From Robertmurraya massiliosenegalensis JC6 (lineage in GTDB: Bacteria; Bacillota; Bacilli; Bacillales; Cytobacillaceae): a stretch of DNA of 64,000 bases. This document shows positions 52,984 to 63,361 of this stretch, one piece after another; the stretch's first letter is position 1, and each line of letters opens with the position of its first letter. A model generated the notes under the pieces. That model saw nothing but the letters and a program-made list of their open reading frames with translations, had not been told where the DNA came from and made no database searches. The stretch covers positions 241,358-305,357 of the forward strand of contig NZ_HE978515.1 in assembly GCF_000311725.1 (NCBI RefSeq), read 5' to 3'. A program made the translations under genes and the position numbers.

Positions 52984-54653
52984 TACCGCACACCATCCTT
53001 GTCAAGCATCGGCATGCGTATCCCTTTTTCTCGAGCTGTTTTCTTTGCTAATTCATAACCAGCATCCGCATGTCGGACTACACCCATCCCTGGATCTGTC
53101 GTTAACACACGTTCAATTCGTTCTTCTGCATCCTTCGTCCCGTCTGCTACAATCACCACTCCAGCATGCTGAGAATAGCCCATTCCAACTCCACCACCAT
53201 GATGAACGGAAACCCAAGTAGCTCCGCCAACAGCATTGATGAGCGCATTTAAAATTGGCCAATCGGATACAGCATCAGATCCATCAAGCATAGACTCTGT
53301 CTCTCTATTCGGTGAGGCAACGGAGCCAGAATCTAGATGATCACGCCCGATTACGATAGGAGCCTTTAATTCACCGCTTGCTACCATGTCGTTGATTATT
53401 TTTCCAAAACGTGCCCTTTCACCATATCCAAGCCAACATATTCGAGAAGGTAGACCTTGAAACTGAATTTTTTCCTGCGCCATGCGAATCCAATTACATA
53501 AATGTTCATTATCAGCAAATTCTCTAACAATTGCTGCATCCGTTTTATAAATGTCTTCTGGATCTCCCGATAAAGCCACCCACCGAAAAGGACCTTTTCC
53601 CTCGCAAAATTGCGGACGAATATATGCTGGAACAAAGCCTGGGAAATCAAAAGCGTTTTCCACCCCTTCATCTTTCGCCACTTGACGAATATTATTTCCA
53701 TAATCGAAGGTAATGGCGCCCTTTTCCATCATTTCTAACATCGCTTTTACATGGGTTGCCATCGAAGCTTTCGATGCTTTTACATAATTCTCTGGATGTT
53801 CTGTTCTTAATTGTGCCGCTTCTGCTAATGTCATTTGCGACGGAATATAGCCGTTTAATGGATCATGAGCAGATGTTTGATCGGTTAAGATATCTGGAAT
53901 AAAATTCCTGCTGATCATTTCTGGTAAAATGTCAGCTGCATTTCCTAATAACGCAATGGAAAGAGCTTTTCCATCTCTTTTTGCGGATTCAGCTAATCGT
54001 AAGGCTTCCTCAAGAGAATTCGTTTTGACATCGGTATATTTCGTTTCAATTCTCCGCTCAATTCTCTTTTCATCGACTTCAATAGCAATGCATACACCTC
54101 CGTTCATTGTCACAGCCAGAGGTTGAGCTCCACCCATACCTCCTAAACCTGCTGTTACAGTAATGGTATGTCGTAATGTACCATTAAAATGTTGCTTCGC
54201 TAACTCTGCGAACGTTTCATATGTTCCTTGAACAATTCCTTGAGAGCCTATATAAATCCAGCTTCCCGCTGTCATTTGTCCATACATCATCAGCCCTTTT
54301 TTGTCTAAATCATGGAAGGTTTCCCAGTTCGCATATGCTGGAACAAGATTGGAATTGGCAATGAGTACTCTCGGTGCATTGGCGTGTGTTTTAAAAATGG
54401 CGACAGGCTTACCTGACTGAATCATTAATGTTTCATCTGCTTCCAGTTTTTTAAGTGAAGCAACGATCGCATCAAAGCATTCCCAATTTCGGGCCGCTTT
54501 GCCAATTCCGCCATATACAACCAAATCTTCTGGTTTTTCTGCTACTTCTGGATCTAAATTATTCATCAACATGCGAAGTACTGCTTCCTGTTGCCAGCCT
54601 TTTGTATTTAATTCTATACCTCGGTAGCGAATTACTTTATTTGTAGTTACCAT
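52983..54653 (-). CDS. hutU: Urocanate hydratase
   Basis: 556 residues, the standard length. NAD-binding and active-site blocks [47 protein letters not shown] and [15 protein letters not shown] are intact. It hydrates urocanate to imidazolonepropionate. GAAGGAGGAG precedes the ATG. Confidence 0.97.
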   Translation of the reverse strand: MVTTNKVIRYRGIELNTKGWQQEAVLRMLMNNLDPEVAEKPEDLVVYGGIGKAARNWECFDAIVASLKKLEADETLMIQSGKPVAIFKTHANAPRVLIANSNLVPAYANWETFHDLDKKGLMMYGQMTAGSWIYIGSQGIVQGTYETFAELAKQHFNGTLRHTITVTAGLGGMGGAQPLAVTMNGGVCIAIEVDEKRIERRIETKYTDVKTNSLEEALRLAESAKRDGKALSIALLGNAADILPEMISRNFIPDILTDQTSAHDPLNGYIPSQMTLAEAAQLRTEHPENYVKASKASMATHVKAMLEMMEKGAITFDYGNNIRQVAKDEGVENAFDFPGFVPAYIRPQFCEGKGPFRWVALSGDPEDIYKTDAAIVREFADNEHLCNWIRMAQEKIQFQGLPSRICWLGYGERARFGKIINDMVASGELKAPIVIGRDHLDSGSVASPNRETESMLDGSDAVSDWPILNALINAVGGATWVSVHHGGGVGMGYSQHAGVVIVADGTKDAEERIERVLTTDPGMGVVRHADAGYELAKKTAREKGIRMPMLDKDGVR

Positions 54654-54688
54654 TTTTTCTCCTCCTTCATTTCAAAAAAATATTTTTT

Positions 54689-56212
54689 TCAACAGAATTC
54701 GACTTCAACATTCACTTTTTTTTTCGTAAAAGAGAGCGATGTTTTCAACCAATCTTCAGCGACGCCAATATCTTTGGAAAAGATTCTATCTTTTTCAATA
54801 AAAGGTATCCGCTTTCTCCCTTCTATAAGGATTTCTTTTGTGATGGGACTCATATTTTCCTTTCCTTTTAGTTCAGCTGCCTGCATGGCACAGATTAATT
54901 CAATTGCTAACACTCTTCTTGCATTTGTAATAATTTGATACGCATGTCTTGAACCAATCGTCCCCATACTGACATGATCCTCTTGATTGGCTGATGACGG
55001 GATCGAGTCTACACTTGCTGGGTGAGCTAATGTTTTATTTTCAGAGACAAGAGAAGCCGCACAATATTGCATAATCATAGCGCCTGACTGAAGGCCTGGT
55101 TCAGCACTTAAAAATGGCGGCAAATCGTTTAATTGCGGATTCACTAATCGTTCAATCCTTCTTTCAGAGATATTGGCAAGCTCAGCAATGGCTATACCGA
55201 GAAAGTCCATCGCAAACGCTATCGGTTGGCCATGAAAATTGCCACCTGAGATCACTTTTTTTCCACCTTCAAAAATAAGTGGATTGTCAGTAGCTGCATT
55301 CATTTCAATTTCTAATTTTTCTTTCACGTAATTTAATACTTGCCACGTTGCCCCGTGAACTTGTGGAATACATCTTAAGGAATATGCATCCTGAACTCTT
55401 TTTTCTCCTTGCTTTGTCACAAGTTTACTTCCGTCAAGAAGTTCTCTCATTCTCTCGGCAACTAAAATTTGTTCTGGATAACCACGGGCAATATGAACAT
55501 CCTTATCAAAGGCATCGATGATTCCATTTAAGCCCTCCATCGTCATTGCCGCTATTACTTCCGATTGATAGGCCAATTTTTCTGCTTCCAAAACTCCAAT
55601 CACACCCATTGCCGTCATCGCTTGTGTTCCATTAATAAGAGCAAGCCCTTCCTTTGCTGTTAATGTAATAGGGAAAATTCCCTCTTTTGACATTGCATCC
55701 AATGCTTCGACTCTGTCACCTTTGTAAAATACTTCCCCTTCGCCTAATAGTGGAAGAACTAAATGGGAAAGTGGGGCTAAATCTCCACTTGCCCCCAACG
55801 AACCTTGCTGAGGTACAACGGGGTGAATGCCTTTATTGACAAACTCAAGTAATTGTTCAATGACGATTTTTCGAACGCCAGAATAGCCTTTTAAAAGTGC
55901 GTTTGCCCTTAAAACGAGCATCGCTCGCGAGACGATTTCTGGAAAAGCAGCACCTACCCCTACTGCATGTGAATGAATGAGATTCAACTGGAGATCCTCA
56001 ACATTTTCTTTCTCGATTAAGACATCGCTAAATTTGCCAAACCCTGTCGTGATCCCATATACAACACGATTTTCTTGTACAATTTGTTCTACTGCTTTAC
56101 GGCTTTCTTCAACCCGTTCCCAACTTTCATCAGAAGCAGAAACCACTTTTCCATCAAAAAGAATTTTTTTCATTTCCTCTAGTGTCAACGTATTTCCTGT
56201 TAATACCACCAT
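54689..56212 (-). CDS. hutH: Histidine ammonia-lyase
   Basis: 507 residues. Ala141-Ser142-Gly143 in [14 protein letters not shown] forms the MIO cofactor autocatalytically. [11 protein letters not shown] and [13 protein letters not shown] are also typical. It deaminates histidine to urocanate. AGCAGGTGGAC precedes the ATG. An attenuator controlled by HutP lies between hutP and this gene. Confidence 0.97.
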   Translation of the reverse strand: MVVLTGNTLTLEEMKKILFDGKVVSASDESWERVEESRKAVEQIVQENRVVYGITTGFGKFSDVLIEKENVEDLQLNLIHSHAVGVGAAFPEIVSRAMLVLRANALLKGYSGVRKIVIEQLLEFVNKGIHPVVPQQGSLGASGDLAPLSHLVLPLLGEGEVFYKGDRVEALDAMSKEGIFPITLTAKEGLALINGTQAMTAMGVIGVLEAEKLAYQSEVIAAMTMEGLNGIIDAFDKDVHIARGYPEQILVAERMRELLDGSKLVTKQGEKRVQDAYSLRCIPQVHGATWQVLNYVKEKLEIEMNAATDNPLIFEGGKKVISGGNFHGQPIAFAMDFLGIAIAELANISERRIERLVNPQLNDLPPFLSAEPGLQSGAMIMQYCAASLVSENKTLAHPASVDSIPSSANQEDHVSMGTIGSRHAYQIITNARRVLAIELICAMQAAELKGKENMSPITKEILIEGRKRIPFIEKDRIFSKDIGVAEDWLKTSLSFTKKKVNVEVEFC

Positions 56213-56261
56213 ATGTCCACCTGCTTTCGTTGTATTCCTTTACCAAGATAAAGCGCCACAT

Positions 56262-56316
56262 AAAAAGGGGACTATACGCTCAAAATCATTTTTTTGATTT
56301 TGAACGTACAGCCCCC
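56262..56316 (-). terminator. Attenuator of the hut operon (between hutP and hutH)
   Basis: On the minus strand GGGGGCTGTACGTTCAAAATC pairs with GATTTTGAGCGTATAGTCCCC, a stem of about 20 bp with an A-rich loop, followed by five T bases. The 3' arm carries GAG-N4-UAG (56272-56281), possibly a second HutP contact. Confidence 0.9.
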
Positions 56317-56332
56317 TAGTATCTAATAGCTC
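56316..56332 (-). promoter_or_regulatory. HutP binding site I
   Basis: Minus-strand RNA reads GAG-CUAU-UAG-AUAC-UAG: three NAG triplets separated by exactly 4 bases, the known recognition pattern of HutP. It lies at the foot of the attenuator stem, so HutP bound with histidine and Mg2+ could prevent terminator formation. Confidence 0.85.
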
Positions 56333-56350
56333 TGGGCTTTCTTATTGAAT

Positions 56351-56794
56351 TTAAATATGATTAATTCCAAGACCTAACGTCTCGTGCTCTAGCCCTCTGA
56401 CGGGCGCTCCAATCGTTCCATAGATAGCAACAGCGAGCCACTCACCTTCAGAATGATCCTCATATGGATTCCCGCGGACTACAGCAAAGCGTAAACCGAC
56501 CGTTCTCATTACAGAACCTAACTGCATTTGACCTCGTGTAATCCCGTGGAGCGCTTCCATGATCGCATGGTATAAAGCGTGTGTTTCTCTGTACAGCTCC
56601 TGACTAATAACTCCTTGCTGCTTCGCTGCCACCTCAATTGCAGCAACAACTTTTTGCGACTCCATTGAACCCACTTTTCCTAAACAGCTTTTCCAACCTA
56701 ATTCGCCAGCCAGTTTCGATAAATCGCTACGATCATCCGCTAGTAAAAGTAAGGTGGCGTGTCGTCCAATTCGATGTTCTTTGTGTAAAGCCAT
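56351..56794 (-). CDS. hutP: Histidine-responsive antiterminator HutP
   Basis: 147 residues from ATG 56794, set by similarity to B. subtilis HutP, which also begins near LHKE-RRIG; a TTG two codons earlier is possible. [24 protein letters not shown] (metal-ligand histidines) and [14 protein letters not shown] are hallmarks. It is an RNA-binding hexamer that needs histidine and Mg2+. First gene of hutPHUIG. Confidence 0.96.
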   Translation of the reverse strand: MALHKEHRIGRHATLLLLADDRSDLSKLAGELGWKSCLGKVGSMESQKVVAAIEVAAKQQGVISQELYRETHALYHAIMEALHGITRGQMQLGSVMRTVGLRFAVVRGNPYEDHSEGEWLAVAIYGTIGAPVRGLEHETLGLGINHI

Positions 56795-56887
56795 AGGCAA
56801 TCACTCACTAATCTTATACTCTTGTCTAAATCGATTTTCAAACCGTGCACCTGCTCGTTTTTTCAATCGACTCTACTATCTATTTTT

Positions 56888-56916
56888 AGAATATGGTAAA
56901 TATTCTTATATGTCAA
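56888..56916 (-). promoter_or_regulatory. Probable hut promoter
   Basis: Minus strand TTGACA (56911-56916), 17-base spacer, TATTCT (56888-56893), about 95 bases before hutP. I did not find a convincing cre site next to it. Confidence 0.65.
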
Positions 56917-57039
56917 TCCTAAAGAGGTTGTCATGCTTCTCATCAAAAGCACTATTTTTCATTTTTTTCGAAACAAATACTCATAGTTATTTTTTTCCTA
57001 CATACAATGTACAAGCTATGTTGTTGTGGAGTGGTTATT

Positions 57040-57669
57040 TTGAGTATAAGTCTTTTATTTAGTTATATTTTGTTAGGGTTCACTTTGGCTGCACCAATTG
57101 GACCTGTTAACTCTGCTCGTTTAGATAAAGGCATTAAAAATGGTTTTTGGCATGCGTGGATAGTCGGTGCTGGCTCGATGATTGCAGATGGAATCTTTAT
57201 GTTAATTGTCTATTTAGGAATGGTCCAATTTCTTGAGATTCCCATCGTACAAATATTTCTATGGCTGTTTGGTGGATTTATTCTCATTTATTCTGGAATT
57301 GAAGGAATAAACAGTGCTGGTTCCGTCTCACTAGACGCACGTCGTGGAAGGGATAGCTTAGGGAAGTGCTTCCTAACTGGGTTCATTATGTCCATTACAA
57401 GCCCACTGTCTATTCTTTTTTGGCTCGGGATTTACGGGTCAGTATTAGCAAAAACAGCACAAGTTAATGCGCCTGGATCCCTGCTTCTTTACAGTAGCAT
57501 GATCTTTCTTGGGCTAACATTATGGGATTTACTCATAGCGGGCTTAACAACGGGGATGCGCAGATTTTTAAACACGTATAGTCTAAAAGCGATCTCGATT
57601 GTCTCTGGCTTATCCCTAATAGGATTTGGTCTTTATTTTATGTATGAGGGGATCAAAGAAATTTTATAA
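57040..57669 (+). CDS. LysE-family amino-acid exporter, probable TTG start
   Basis: 209 residues from a TTG at 57040, 8 bases after GGAG; an ATG at 57007 is in frame but has no ribosome site and would disrupt the signal-like N-terminus. The first helix ends GFTLAAPIGPVNSARL, the LysE/RhtB signature, and about six helices follow. It exports amino acids or similar solutes. Divergent from hut. Confidence 0.85.
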   Translation: MSISLLFSYILLGFTLAAPIGPVNSARLDKGIKNGFWHAWIVGAGSMIADGIFMLIVYLGMVQFLEIPIVQIFLWLFGGFILIYSGIEGINSAGSVSLDARRGRDSLGKCFLTGFIMSITSPLSILFWLGIYGSVLAKTAQVNAPGSLLLYSSMIFLGLTLWDLLIAGLTTGMRRFLNTYSLKAISIVSGLSLIGFGLYFMYEGIKEIL

Positions 57670-57710
57670 AAAATGGACCGGGCTCACATCAGTTCCCAGT
57701 CCCTCTTCTT

Positions 57711-58067
57711 TTATTTCTCTTTCTCTTTTTCCTTGTCTTCTTCTTTTTCCTCAATGATATCATTCATGGCTCTGAATATTTGGGTGTTCATACTTCCTTG
57801 AACAATATTTTCTAGAAAGAATTCTCCAATTAATTTTAGGTACTCTTCATCATCAAACATCTTCTTATTTTGTAATTCCATTTCTGCCAAACCCTCATAC
57901 TTGGCAAGTAAGGCATATGTATAATCGTGTCCAGTGATTGGTGTTAAAATTTCGACATGATGATTGTATTTTTCATTGCGATATTTCTTAATTTTTTTCG
58001 CACAAGTAATGGCCTCTTTAAATTTCTCCTGTTTTACCTCAAATGTCTGGTAAACAAATATAGACAT
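57711..58067 (-). CDS. Small soluble protein, possibly NIPSNAP/ABM-like
   Basis: 118 residues from ATG 58067 (GGGAGTGA upstream; a GTG three codons earlier is possible). The pattern IFVYQTFEVKQEKFKEAI followed by HVEILTPITGHDYTYALLAKYEGLAEME suggests a ferredoxin-like dimeric alpha/beta barrel, as in NIPSNAP or antibiotic-monooxygenase-like proteins. It ends in a Glu/Lys repeat (EEKEEDKEKEKEK). Function unknown. Confidence 0.65.
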   Translation of the reverse strand: MSIFVYQTFEVKQEKFKEAITCAKKIKKYRNEKYNHHVEILTPITGHDYTYALLAKYEGLAEMELQNKKMFDDEEYLKLIGEFFLENIVQGSMNTQIFRAMNDIIEEKEEDKEKEKEK

Positions 58068-58163
58068 CCCCTTCACTCCCGCTCATAATAGAAAAACTAT
58101 CGTTATTTATAGCCGTGCAAATATAGTATTTTCAAAAACCATTCCATTATCCTTAAAGAAGAA

Positions 58164-59525
58164 TTACTTATGATTTTTATTTTTTATATGCCTTATAAAA
58201 AGGACAACAAGGACAAGTGCCACAAAAAGAATACTTACAAAAAACCCAGGGCGGCTAGAGCCATGGATGATCGTTCCACTAACAGCAAGTAGGATTAATC
58301 CCATCCCCACAAATCGCTTAACATGATCAAATCCGGTCGCTTGTATAAGTCTTGGGAAGGAGATAAGAATAAAGAACCAATTATATAGAAGCATTAATCC
58401 CGCAGCCGTTGTTATATACTCATAGACTTTGTCAGGCATTACAAATGACAAAATTATCGATGTAATAAGACCACAAATCGTTAATCCTAGTGCGTATGGT
58501 GGAACCTTCAGCTTACCTTTCTTTGAAAAAAATTTCGGTGCATCTCCGTCTTCTGACAATGTCACAAGCATACTTGTTACAGCGAATAAAGAGGCTGCCA
58601 TTGTCGAAAATCCAGCAATGATAATTCCACCATTAAAAACATGGGGAAAAAAATCTAAATTGTATTTTTCAAGCGCACTGACAAATGGACTTTCATCGCC
58701 ATTAAATTTATCGATTGAAACAAGACCAGTAGCTAAGACCATGGAAATAAGATAAATCGTAGTCAGCATGATAAGCATAATCGCTCCAGATTTCCTTGCA
58801 TCCTCTTTATTTTTAAGCCTTGGAGCCATAATTCCCATAATTTCAATTCCACCAAACGCATAAAACCCGTAAATAAGGGATGCCCATAACCCCATCATCC
58901 CTTTTGGTAAGAATTCCTCCATGGAACCTGGAATGGAGAAATCATTTTTACTGCCGCCAAACAATCCAAACAATACGCCTATTGCTAAAATAATAAACAT
59001 AAAAATCGCCGCTATTTTTACAATTGCAAATATATTTTGAGCTCGCTCAAATCCCTTCGTTCCAATAACGACAACGATCACACCTAGCACAGCATAACCA
59101 ACAGCAAATACCCAAAGTGGAAGAGTAGGAAACCAAAACCTTGAAAGAATCGAGAGAGCTGTTAGTTGGCTACCTGTGATTAACATTTCGGAAAACCAAT
59201 AAACCCAGCCACTACTAAAACCAGCCCAACTTCCATACGCTTTCTTAGCATACGAACGAAACGAGCCCTTTTGTGGATCCTTTGCAGACATTTTCATTAA
59301 GGCATCCGACACGATAAATGTTCCTACAGCTGCAAGAATGAACGCAATGAGGATAGACGGTCCTGTCATCTTGATCCCAATTCCAGATCCTAGAAAATAA
59401 CCAGTTCCGATAATACAGCCGACACCTACTAAAGAAAGTTGCCACCAGGCCAATTTTTTCTCCTTTTTCGAACCGGAACCGTCGTTATTATTTGTTTGAC
59501 TCCCTACACGTTCTGGTATTTCCAT
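58164..59525 (-). CDS. APC-family amino-acid permease
   Basis: 453 residues with twelve predicted helices and a polar N-terminal tail. GVGCIIGTGYFLGSGIGI in the first helix and AKKAYGSWAGFSSGWVYW are typical of amino-acid/polyamine/organocation permeases. Substrate is not readable. It could serve histidine uptake, since hutM is missing from the hut operon 7 kb away, but nothing in the sequence links them. GGGGAGGG precedes the ATG. Confidence 0.88.
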   Translation of the reverse strand: MEIPERVGSQTNNNDGSGSKKEKKLAWWQLSLVGVGCIIGTGYFLGSGIGIKMTGPSILIAFILAAVGTFIVSDALMKMSAKDPQKGSFRSYAKKAYGSWAGFSSGWVYWFSEMLITGSQLTALSILSRFWFPTLPLWVFAVGYAVLGVIVVVIGTKGFERAQNIFAIVKIAAIFMFIILAIGVLFGLFGGSKNDFSIPGSMEEFLPKGMMGLWASLIYGFYAFGGIEIMGIMAPRLKNKEDARKSGAIMLIMLTTIYLISMVLATGLVSIDKFNGDESPFVSALEKYNLDFFPHVFNGGIIIAGFSTMAASLFAVTSMLVTLSEDGDAPKFFSKKGKLKVPPYALGLTICGLITSIILSFVMPDKVYEYITTAAGLMLLYNWFFILISFPRLIQATGFDHVKRFVGMGLILLAVSGTIIHGSSRPGFFVSILFVALVLVVLFIRHIKNKNHK

Positions 59526-59744
59526 AAAATGTCCCTCCCCATATCATCCCAAATTATTATTCACATTGAGCTGTTAATTATTGTGGTTATTTGTTAAAAC
59601 CCAGAAGCCGGTTTATCCCCTTATATCACGGACTATACATGAAGTTTGCGACAGCACTTTTCGCTTCCTAAATCAGACATTTTAAAAAGCAACAATGTTT
59701 GCGAAAGAGCCTTTTATGAGGTAGAGGAACAGCAACCATCCGTT

Positions 59745-60860
59745 TTATAAATATTCCATCATGATTTGCTCTGGTATCGCTCCGTTAATCTCCTGATGGT
59801 ACTCCTCAACTATTTGGTGATAATTTTGAAGCATTGATTTTTTGCTTAACATAGAATAAATTTGCTCAAAAACCTTCTCCTTTTTTAAATGAAAAACAAG
59901 ACCTTCTTTTTTCAAGTTCTCCAAATTAATCTGCTCTTGTCCTGGAAGAGCATGATAAATGAAAATAGGTTTCCTTTTATACATACATTCACTAATGGTT
60001 ACTCCACCTGGTTTTGTTACAATTGCATCCACTTTGTCATACAAGTCATTCATTCTTTCCATCTTATCTATAAACGAATGAACCTGGATTTGTTGATGAT
60101 TTAACGAAATCAGCTTTTTATATAACTCCTCATTCTTTCCACAAAGTACGATTAACTTCAGATTTTTATTGGGATCATTTAAAAACTCTTCAATCAGTCC
60201 ATCTATTGCCCCGACCCCTAAATTTCCTCCTGAAATCAGAACAGTTATCAAATTAGAGGAAGAAGACATCAATGGTTTTTCTTGTTTTTTTATCATGTTG
60301 TGTACGGGTATCCCCGTCACAAAAATCTGTTCATCTCGTACGCCTTTCTTCATGAGAAATGTCTTGATTTGTACAGATGGAACAAGGTGACAGTCTATAT
60401 ATTGAACTCCCCATAATCGGTGCACAAAAAAATCGGTGTATACATTCACTACTGGTGTTTGCATTTCCCCTCTGCCCTTCATTAAATTGAGGGCATAAGC
60501 AGGCAAGGAATGGGTACAAACAATCAAGTCAGGATGAATTTCAGCTATTAATTTTCTCATAAAAGGTAAAAAAAGCAGCTCATATAACCTAAAGCGTTTA
60601 TCATTATGGAGATCTTTATAGACGGTATTTCGGTAAATTTTGTTATAAAATTGAGGAAAGATCGAAAACCATTTGATATAGATTTGTGAAACGAGGTTTT
60701 CAATCGCTCCATAACTGTAGGCGAGGATATCCCTTTTTTCACATTTTAACGTAGGATCTAGTTTCTGAAGACGGTCCATTAATGCATTTGCCACTTGATG
60801 ATGCCCAGAAGCAATTTGTAAAAAGGGTAAGAAAAGTACTGTCTTCTTCGAATTTTTCAT
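59745..60860 (-). CDS. UgtP/MurG-like glycosyltransferase (YkoN-like)
   Basis: 371 residues, GT28-type fold. The N-terminal half (FLPFLQIASGHHQVANALM) is the MGDG-synthase-like domain shared with diacylglycerol glucosyltransferase UgtP; the C-terminal half has VTKPGGVTISECMYKRKPIFIYHALPGQEQIN, the donor-nucleotide motif. It probably glycosylates a lipid or envelope precursor at the membrane. Together with the following gene it recalls the B. subtilis ykoN-ykoP cluster. 31 bases separate it from that gene. Confidence 0.82.
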   Translation of the reverse strand: MKNSKKTVLFLPFLQIASGHHQVANALMDRLQKLDPTLKCEKRDILAYSYGAIENLVSQIYIKWFSIFPQFYNKIYRNTVYKDLHNDKRFRLYELLFLPFMRKLIAEIHPDLIVCTHSLPAYALNLMKGRGEMQTPVVNVYTDFFVHRLWGVQYIDCHLVPSVQIKTFLMKKGVRDEQIFVTGIPVHNMIKKQEKPLMSSSSNLITVLISGGNLGVGAIDGLIEEFLNDPNKNLKLIVLCGKNEELYKKLISLNHQQIQVHSFIDKMERMNDLYDKVDAIVTKPGGVTISECMYKRKPIFIYHALPGQEQINLENLKKEGLVFHLKKEKVFEQIYSMLSKKSMLQNYHQIVEEYHQEINGAIPEQIMMEYL

Positions 60861-60891
60861 GGTACACCCCTATACGATTAATTGCCTTGAT

Positions 60892-61437
60892 TCATTGGCC
60901 ATATAAGTCAGTCAATCTAGCTATAGACATAAATAAATAATTAGGTTTTTGAGCGATCATGTCATTCCACTTTGAACGATCATGCGATAGGATACCAATT
61001 GGAAAAAAACTCAATGTTTTATACCACTTATAAATGGGGTTGATAATCTCAATGATTTCAAACCCAAGTCGCTCACACCCCTTACTTAAAAGAGTAATCC
61101 CTACAATTCCTTTCACATTGTAAGATCGAAAATGGCTGCGAATGTAAAATTCTAAACCTGGAAGAGAGTTTTGAACATAACGATAAATTAATTTTGCCTT
61201 TTTCAACTCACTCTTAATGTCTCGAACTTCCATTAAAAGCCGAACATTATGTAAATGAATTTTCACCAATACATCATTCTTATTGATTTCCGTTCCATCT
61301 GACAGGGTGATATTTCGCCCTTTATATTTCGTTAGTCTTATTCTGAAAATATTGTCTTCTGTTACATATTTCAACCGAGTGCATGAAAAATAATAAGGAT
61401 CAAGTTTGTGCCAAACTGATAGGATATACGCTCTCAC
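60892..61437 (-). CDS. YkoP-like conserved protein of unknown function, GTG start
   Basis: 181 residues from GTG 61437, chosen because AAAGGAGCGAC lies just upstream; the frame opens at 61479. Basic and largely soluble. VRAYILSVWHKLDPYYF, YKGRNITLSDGTEI and VKIHLHNVRLLME match my memory of B. subtilis YkoP. Coupling with the glycosyltransferase gene suggests a joint role in an envelope lipid or polysaccharide. No catalytic motif recognised. Confidence 0.72.
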   Translation of the reverse strand: MRAYILSVWHKLDPYYFSCTRLKYVTEDNIFRIRLTKYKGRNITLSDGTEINKNDVLVKIHLHNVRLLMEVRDIKSELKKAKLIYRYVQNSLPGLEFYIRSHFRSYNVKGIVGITLLSKGCERLGFEIIEIINPIYKWYKTLSFFPIGILSHDRSKWNDMIAQKPNYLFMSIARLTDLYGQ

Positions 61438-61555
61438 TATTGTCGCTCCTTTTGGACGAATACAGATATGTCTCTTCAATAGTTTCTAATTTAGAATTCA
61501 TTTCTATCCTTGCTGAGATAATTTTTTTCATGAAATGTAGAAGGATTAAAAAATG

Positions 61556-61584
61556 AAAAGAGCTCACAGTGAGCTCTTTTTTTA
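61556..61584 (-). terminator. Terminator of the DoxX gene
   Basis: AGAGCTCAC and GTGAGCTCT form a near-perfect palindromic stem with A/T runs on both sides. Confidence 0.82.
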
Positions 61585-61616
61585 GATCATATACTATTCA
61601 ATTACATGCTTGTCCT

Positions 61617-62120
61617 TTAAATTTGCCCAATCGGATCTTCATTTCTACTGAATCTCTGTCTGAAGAATGGGAAAATGTAACGATCTAATCCGAATCGTCC
61701 TGCGTTATATCCTGCCACCAATATAAAGATTGTCCACAGTAACATTTGCGGATTGACACTGACTGTTCCGCTAAATAAGAAAGCGAAGTTCATTATCGCA
61801 CCCATTAACGCAGCGAAGGTTGTAAAAATACCGAGGATTAATGCAATACCAACAAGAACTTCCCCCCACATGACTAGATAAGTAAACAGGTTCGCATTGG
61901 GGATTGCCACAGCTTCTAGAAATGAACCCCACCACGGTTGGACTGTGGGATTTTCTCCTGATGCATTAGTTACTGCACCTTGTAAGAAACCACTAGCATT
62001 AAATCCACCTCCCGTTATTTTCCCCCAACCACTGGTAAGCCATTTATAGCCTAGATATAATCTTAAAATCAATAAAAGAGCTGCAGCAATTTTACTTTCT
62101 CTTAGAAATCGTACAAACAT
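61617..62120 (-). CDS. DoxX-family membrane protein
   Basis: 167 residues with four helices. LRLYLGYKWLTSGWGKI, LVMWGEVLVGIALILGIFT and the C-terminal LVAGYNAGRFGLDRYIFP are DoxX-family features; B. subtilis CatD is of this type. Members act in respiratory or redox partnerships. AAAGGGGG precedes the ATG. Monocistronic. Confidence 0.85.
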   Translation of the reverse strand: MFVRFLRESKIAAALLLILRLYLGYKWLTSGWGKITGGGFNASGFLQGAVTNASGENPTVQPWWGSFLEAVAIPNANLFTYLVMWGEVLVGIALILGIFTTFAALMGAIMNFAFLFSGTVSVNPQMLLWTIFILVAGYNAGRFGLDRYIFPFFRQRFSRNEDPIGQI

Positions 62121-62226
62121 TTTCTTACCCCCTTTACTTCTATAGTTTGTGTTTCTAATTTTAAGTATTCATGCAAGTTTTTACTCTAGCGACTAATAAA
62201 GGTAAGAAGAAAATTTTGCCTGAACA

Positions 62227-62260
62227 TAAAAAAAAGATGGATTCACACATCATCCATCTT
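62227..62260 (-). terminator. Terminator abutting the DUF1906 gene
   Basis: AAGATGGAT and ATCCATCTT form a 9-bp stem with an 8-base loop; on the minus strand eight T bases follow. It starts directly after the stop codon. Confidence 0.88.
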
Positions 62261-63361
62261 TCACCAAAGTACTTCTGTCATATTTGCCGGAAAGAGATTT
62301 GTATCGATATTACAGCTTTCTGCATCGATTCCATATTGCCAACCAGCAACATTCGAATTTTCAGGAGCTTCTGGGGCAAATTCTGGGGCATTAGACTCTG
62401 TAGTAACCCCAGGGCTTGGAGCAGCTGTCCAAATATACGCCCGTTCTAAAATCGAGCTATCGCTTTGGGCTGCCTCTTCAAAGGCTACAGTCAAATCAGA
62501 TTCTGCATCAAATACACCATATATTCCGGATTCATAGTTTGAGTTAAAGATTACTTCGTGCCATCCACGAATGAACGCTGAATCTACAGGATAATCTGGT
62601 TCGATATCAGCAAAAATGGCTACTCCCTCAGGAATCCCTAATTCCTTCGCTTTCGCAATAGCTTGTTCGGCCTCATCTCTTCCATTTTCATAGCCAGTTG
62701 CATCCACAAAATGATTCCAAATAGGAAGAACTTTAATATCATTGGTGTGAAGAAGCTCTACCTCATCAGTAGTTATTCCTTCGGAAACACCTTCTTTCTC
62801 ACCGACATATCTACCCCAAATGACAGGTTCTCCAAAGTTTTCTCTTACGCAAGCTAACATGTCTGAAGTCGTGTGACTTGCAGAATCGACACCCCAAACG
62901 ATTTCATCATTTGAGGTGTTATTGCTTGCACTCGCATCACCATTTTCATTACTATTTGAATTTTCTTCTTGATTATTTCCTTCACTGTCCGTGCTTTCAT
63001 TCGTTGAACTCTGTGTATTTCCTTCTACATTATTGCCAATATCATTGTTCACTTTGACATCAACATTCACTTCTATATTATTCCTGACATTATTATCTAC
63101 ATTGTTATTTTCACCGTTTCTTACGTGATTGTTTATAGAATTATTTACTTCTGCATTTTCTCCATTTATATTATTTTCAACATTGTTTGTAACCGCACTG
63201 TCCCCATTTCCCCTTGTCTCATTTTCTTCCGTGCCGTCAGCAGACACTTTACCTGTCACTGGCTCAGCTGGGCTTGGGTTCATTAGCGAGAAGGAAAAAA
63301 CGGAGATGACAACAATAAAAAATGCTGTGACTACGAGAGGTATTAGTTTCCCTTTTAGCAT
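62261..63361 (-). CDS. Membrane-anchored DUF1906 (glycoside-hydrolase-like) protein with Asn-rich stalk
   Basis: 366 residues from ATG 63361, preceded by AAGGAGGGAA. One N-terminal helix (about 5-24) anchors it. Residues about 45-155 are an Asn-rich stalk with Val/Ile every few residues, becoming Ser/Asn/Glu-rich. The C-terminal ~215 residues form a DUF1906 (Rv2525c-like) domain beginning WGVDSASHTTSDMLACV, with VIWGRYVG, VLPIWNHF and FADIEPDYPVDSAFIRGW. A cell-wall role is likely; enzymatic activity is unproven in the family. Confidence 0.85.
   Translation of the reverse strand: MLKGKLIPLVVTAFFIVVISVFSFSLMNPSPAEPVTGKVSADGTEENETRGNGDSAVTNNVENNINGENAEVNNSINNHVRNGENNNVDNNVRNNIEVNVDVKVNNDIGNNVEGNTQSSTNESTDSEGNNQEENSNSNENGDASASNNTSNDEIVWGVDSASHTTSDMLACVRENFGEPVIWGRYVGEKEGVSEGITTDEVELLHTNDIKVLPIWNHFVDATGYENGRDEAEQAIAKAKELGIPEGVAIFADIEPDYPVDSAFIRGWHEVIFNSNYESGIYGVFDAESDLTVAFEEAAQSDSSILERAYIWTAAPSPGVTTESNAPEFAPEAPENSNVAGWQYGIDAESCNIDTNLFPANMTEVLW

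Noticed and set aside
53396..53701. A 101-codon minus-strand frame inside hutU
   Set aside because: Shifted frame of an intact urocanase gene; its sequence has no family resemblance.
58164..59525. Calling the APC permease hutM
   Set aside because: It is outside the hut operon, separated by two other genes, and nothing in the sequence points to histidine.
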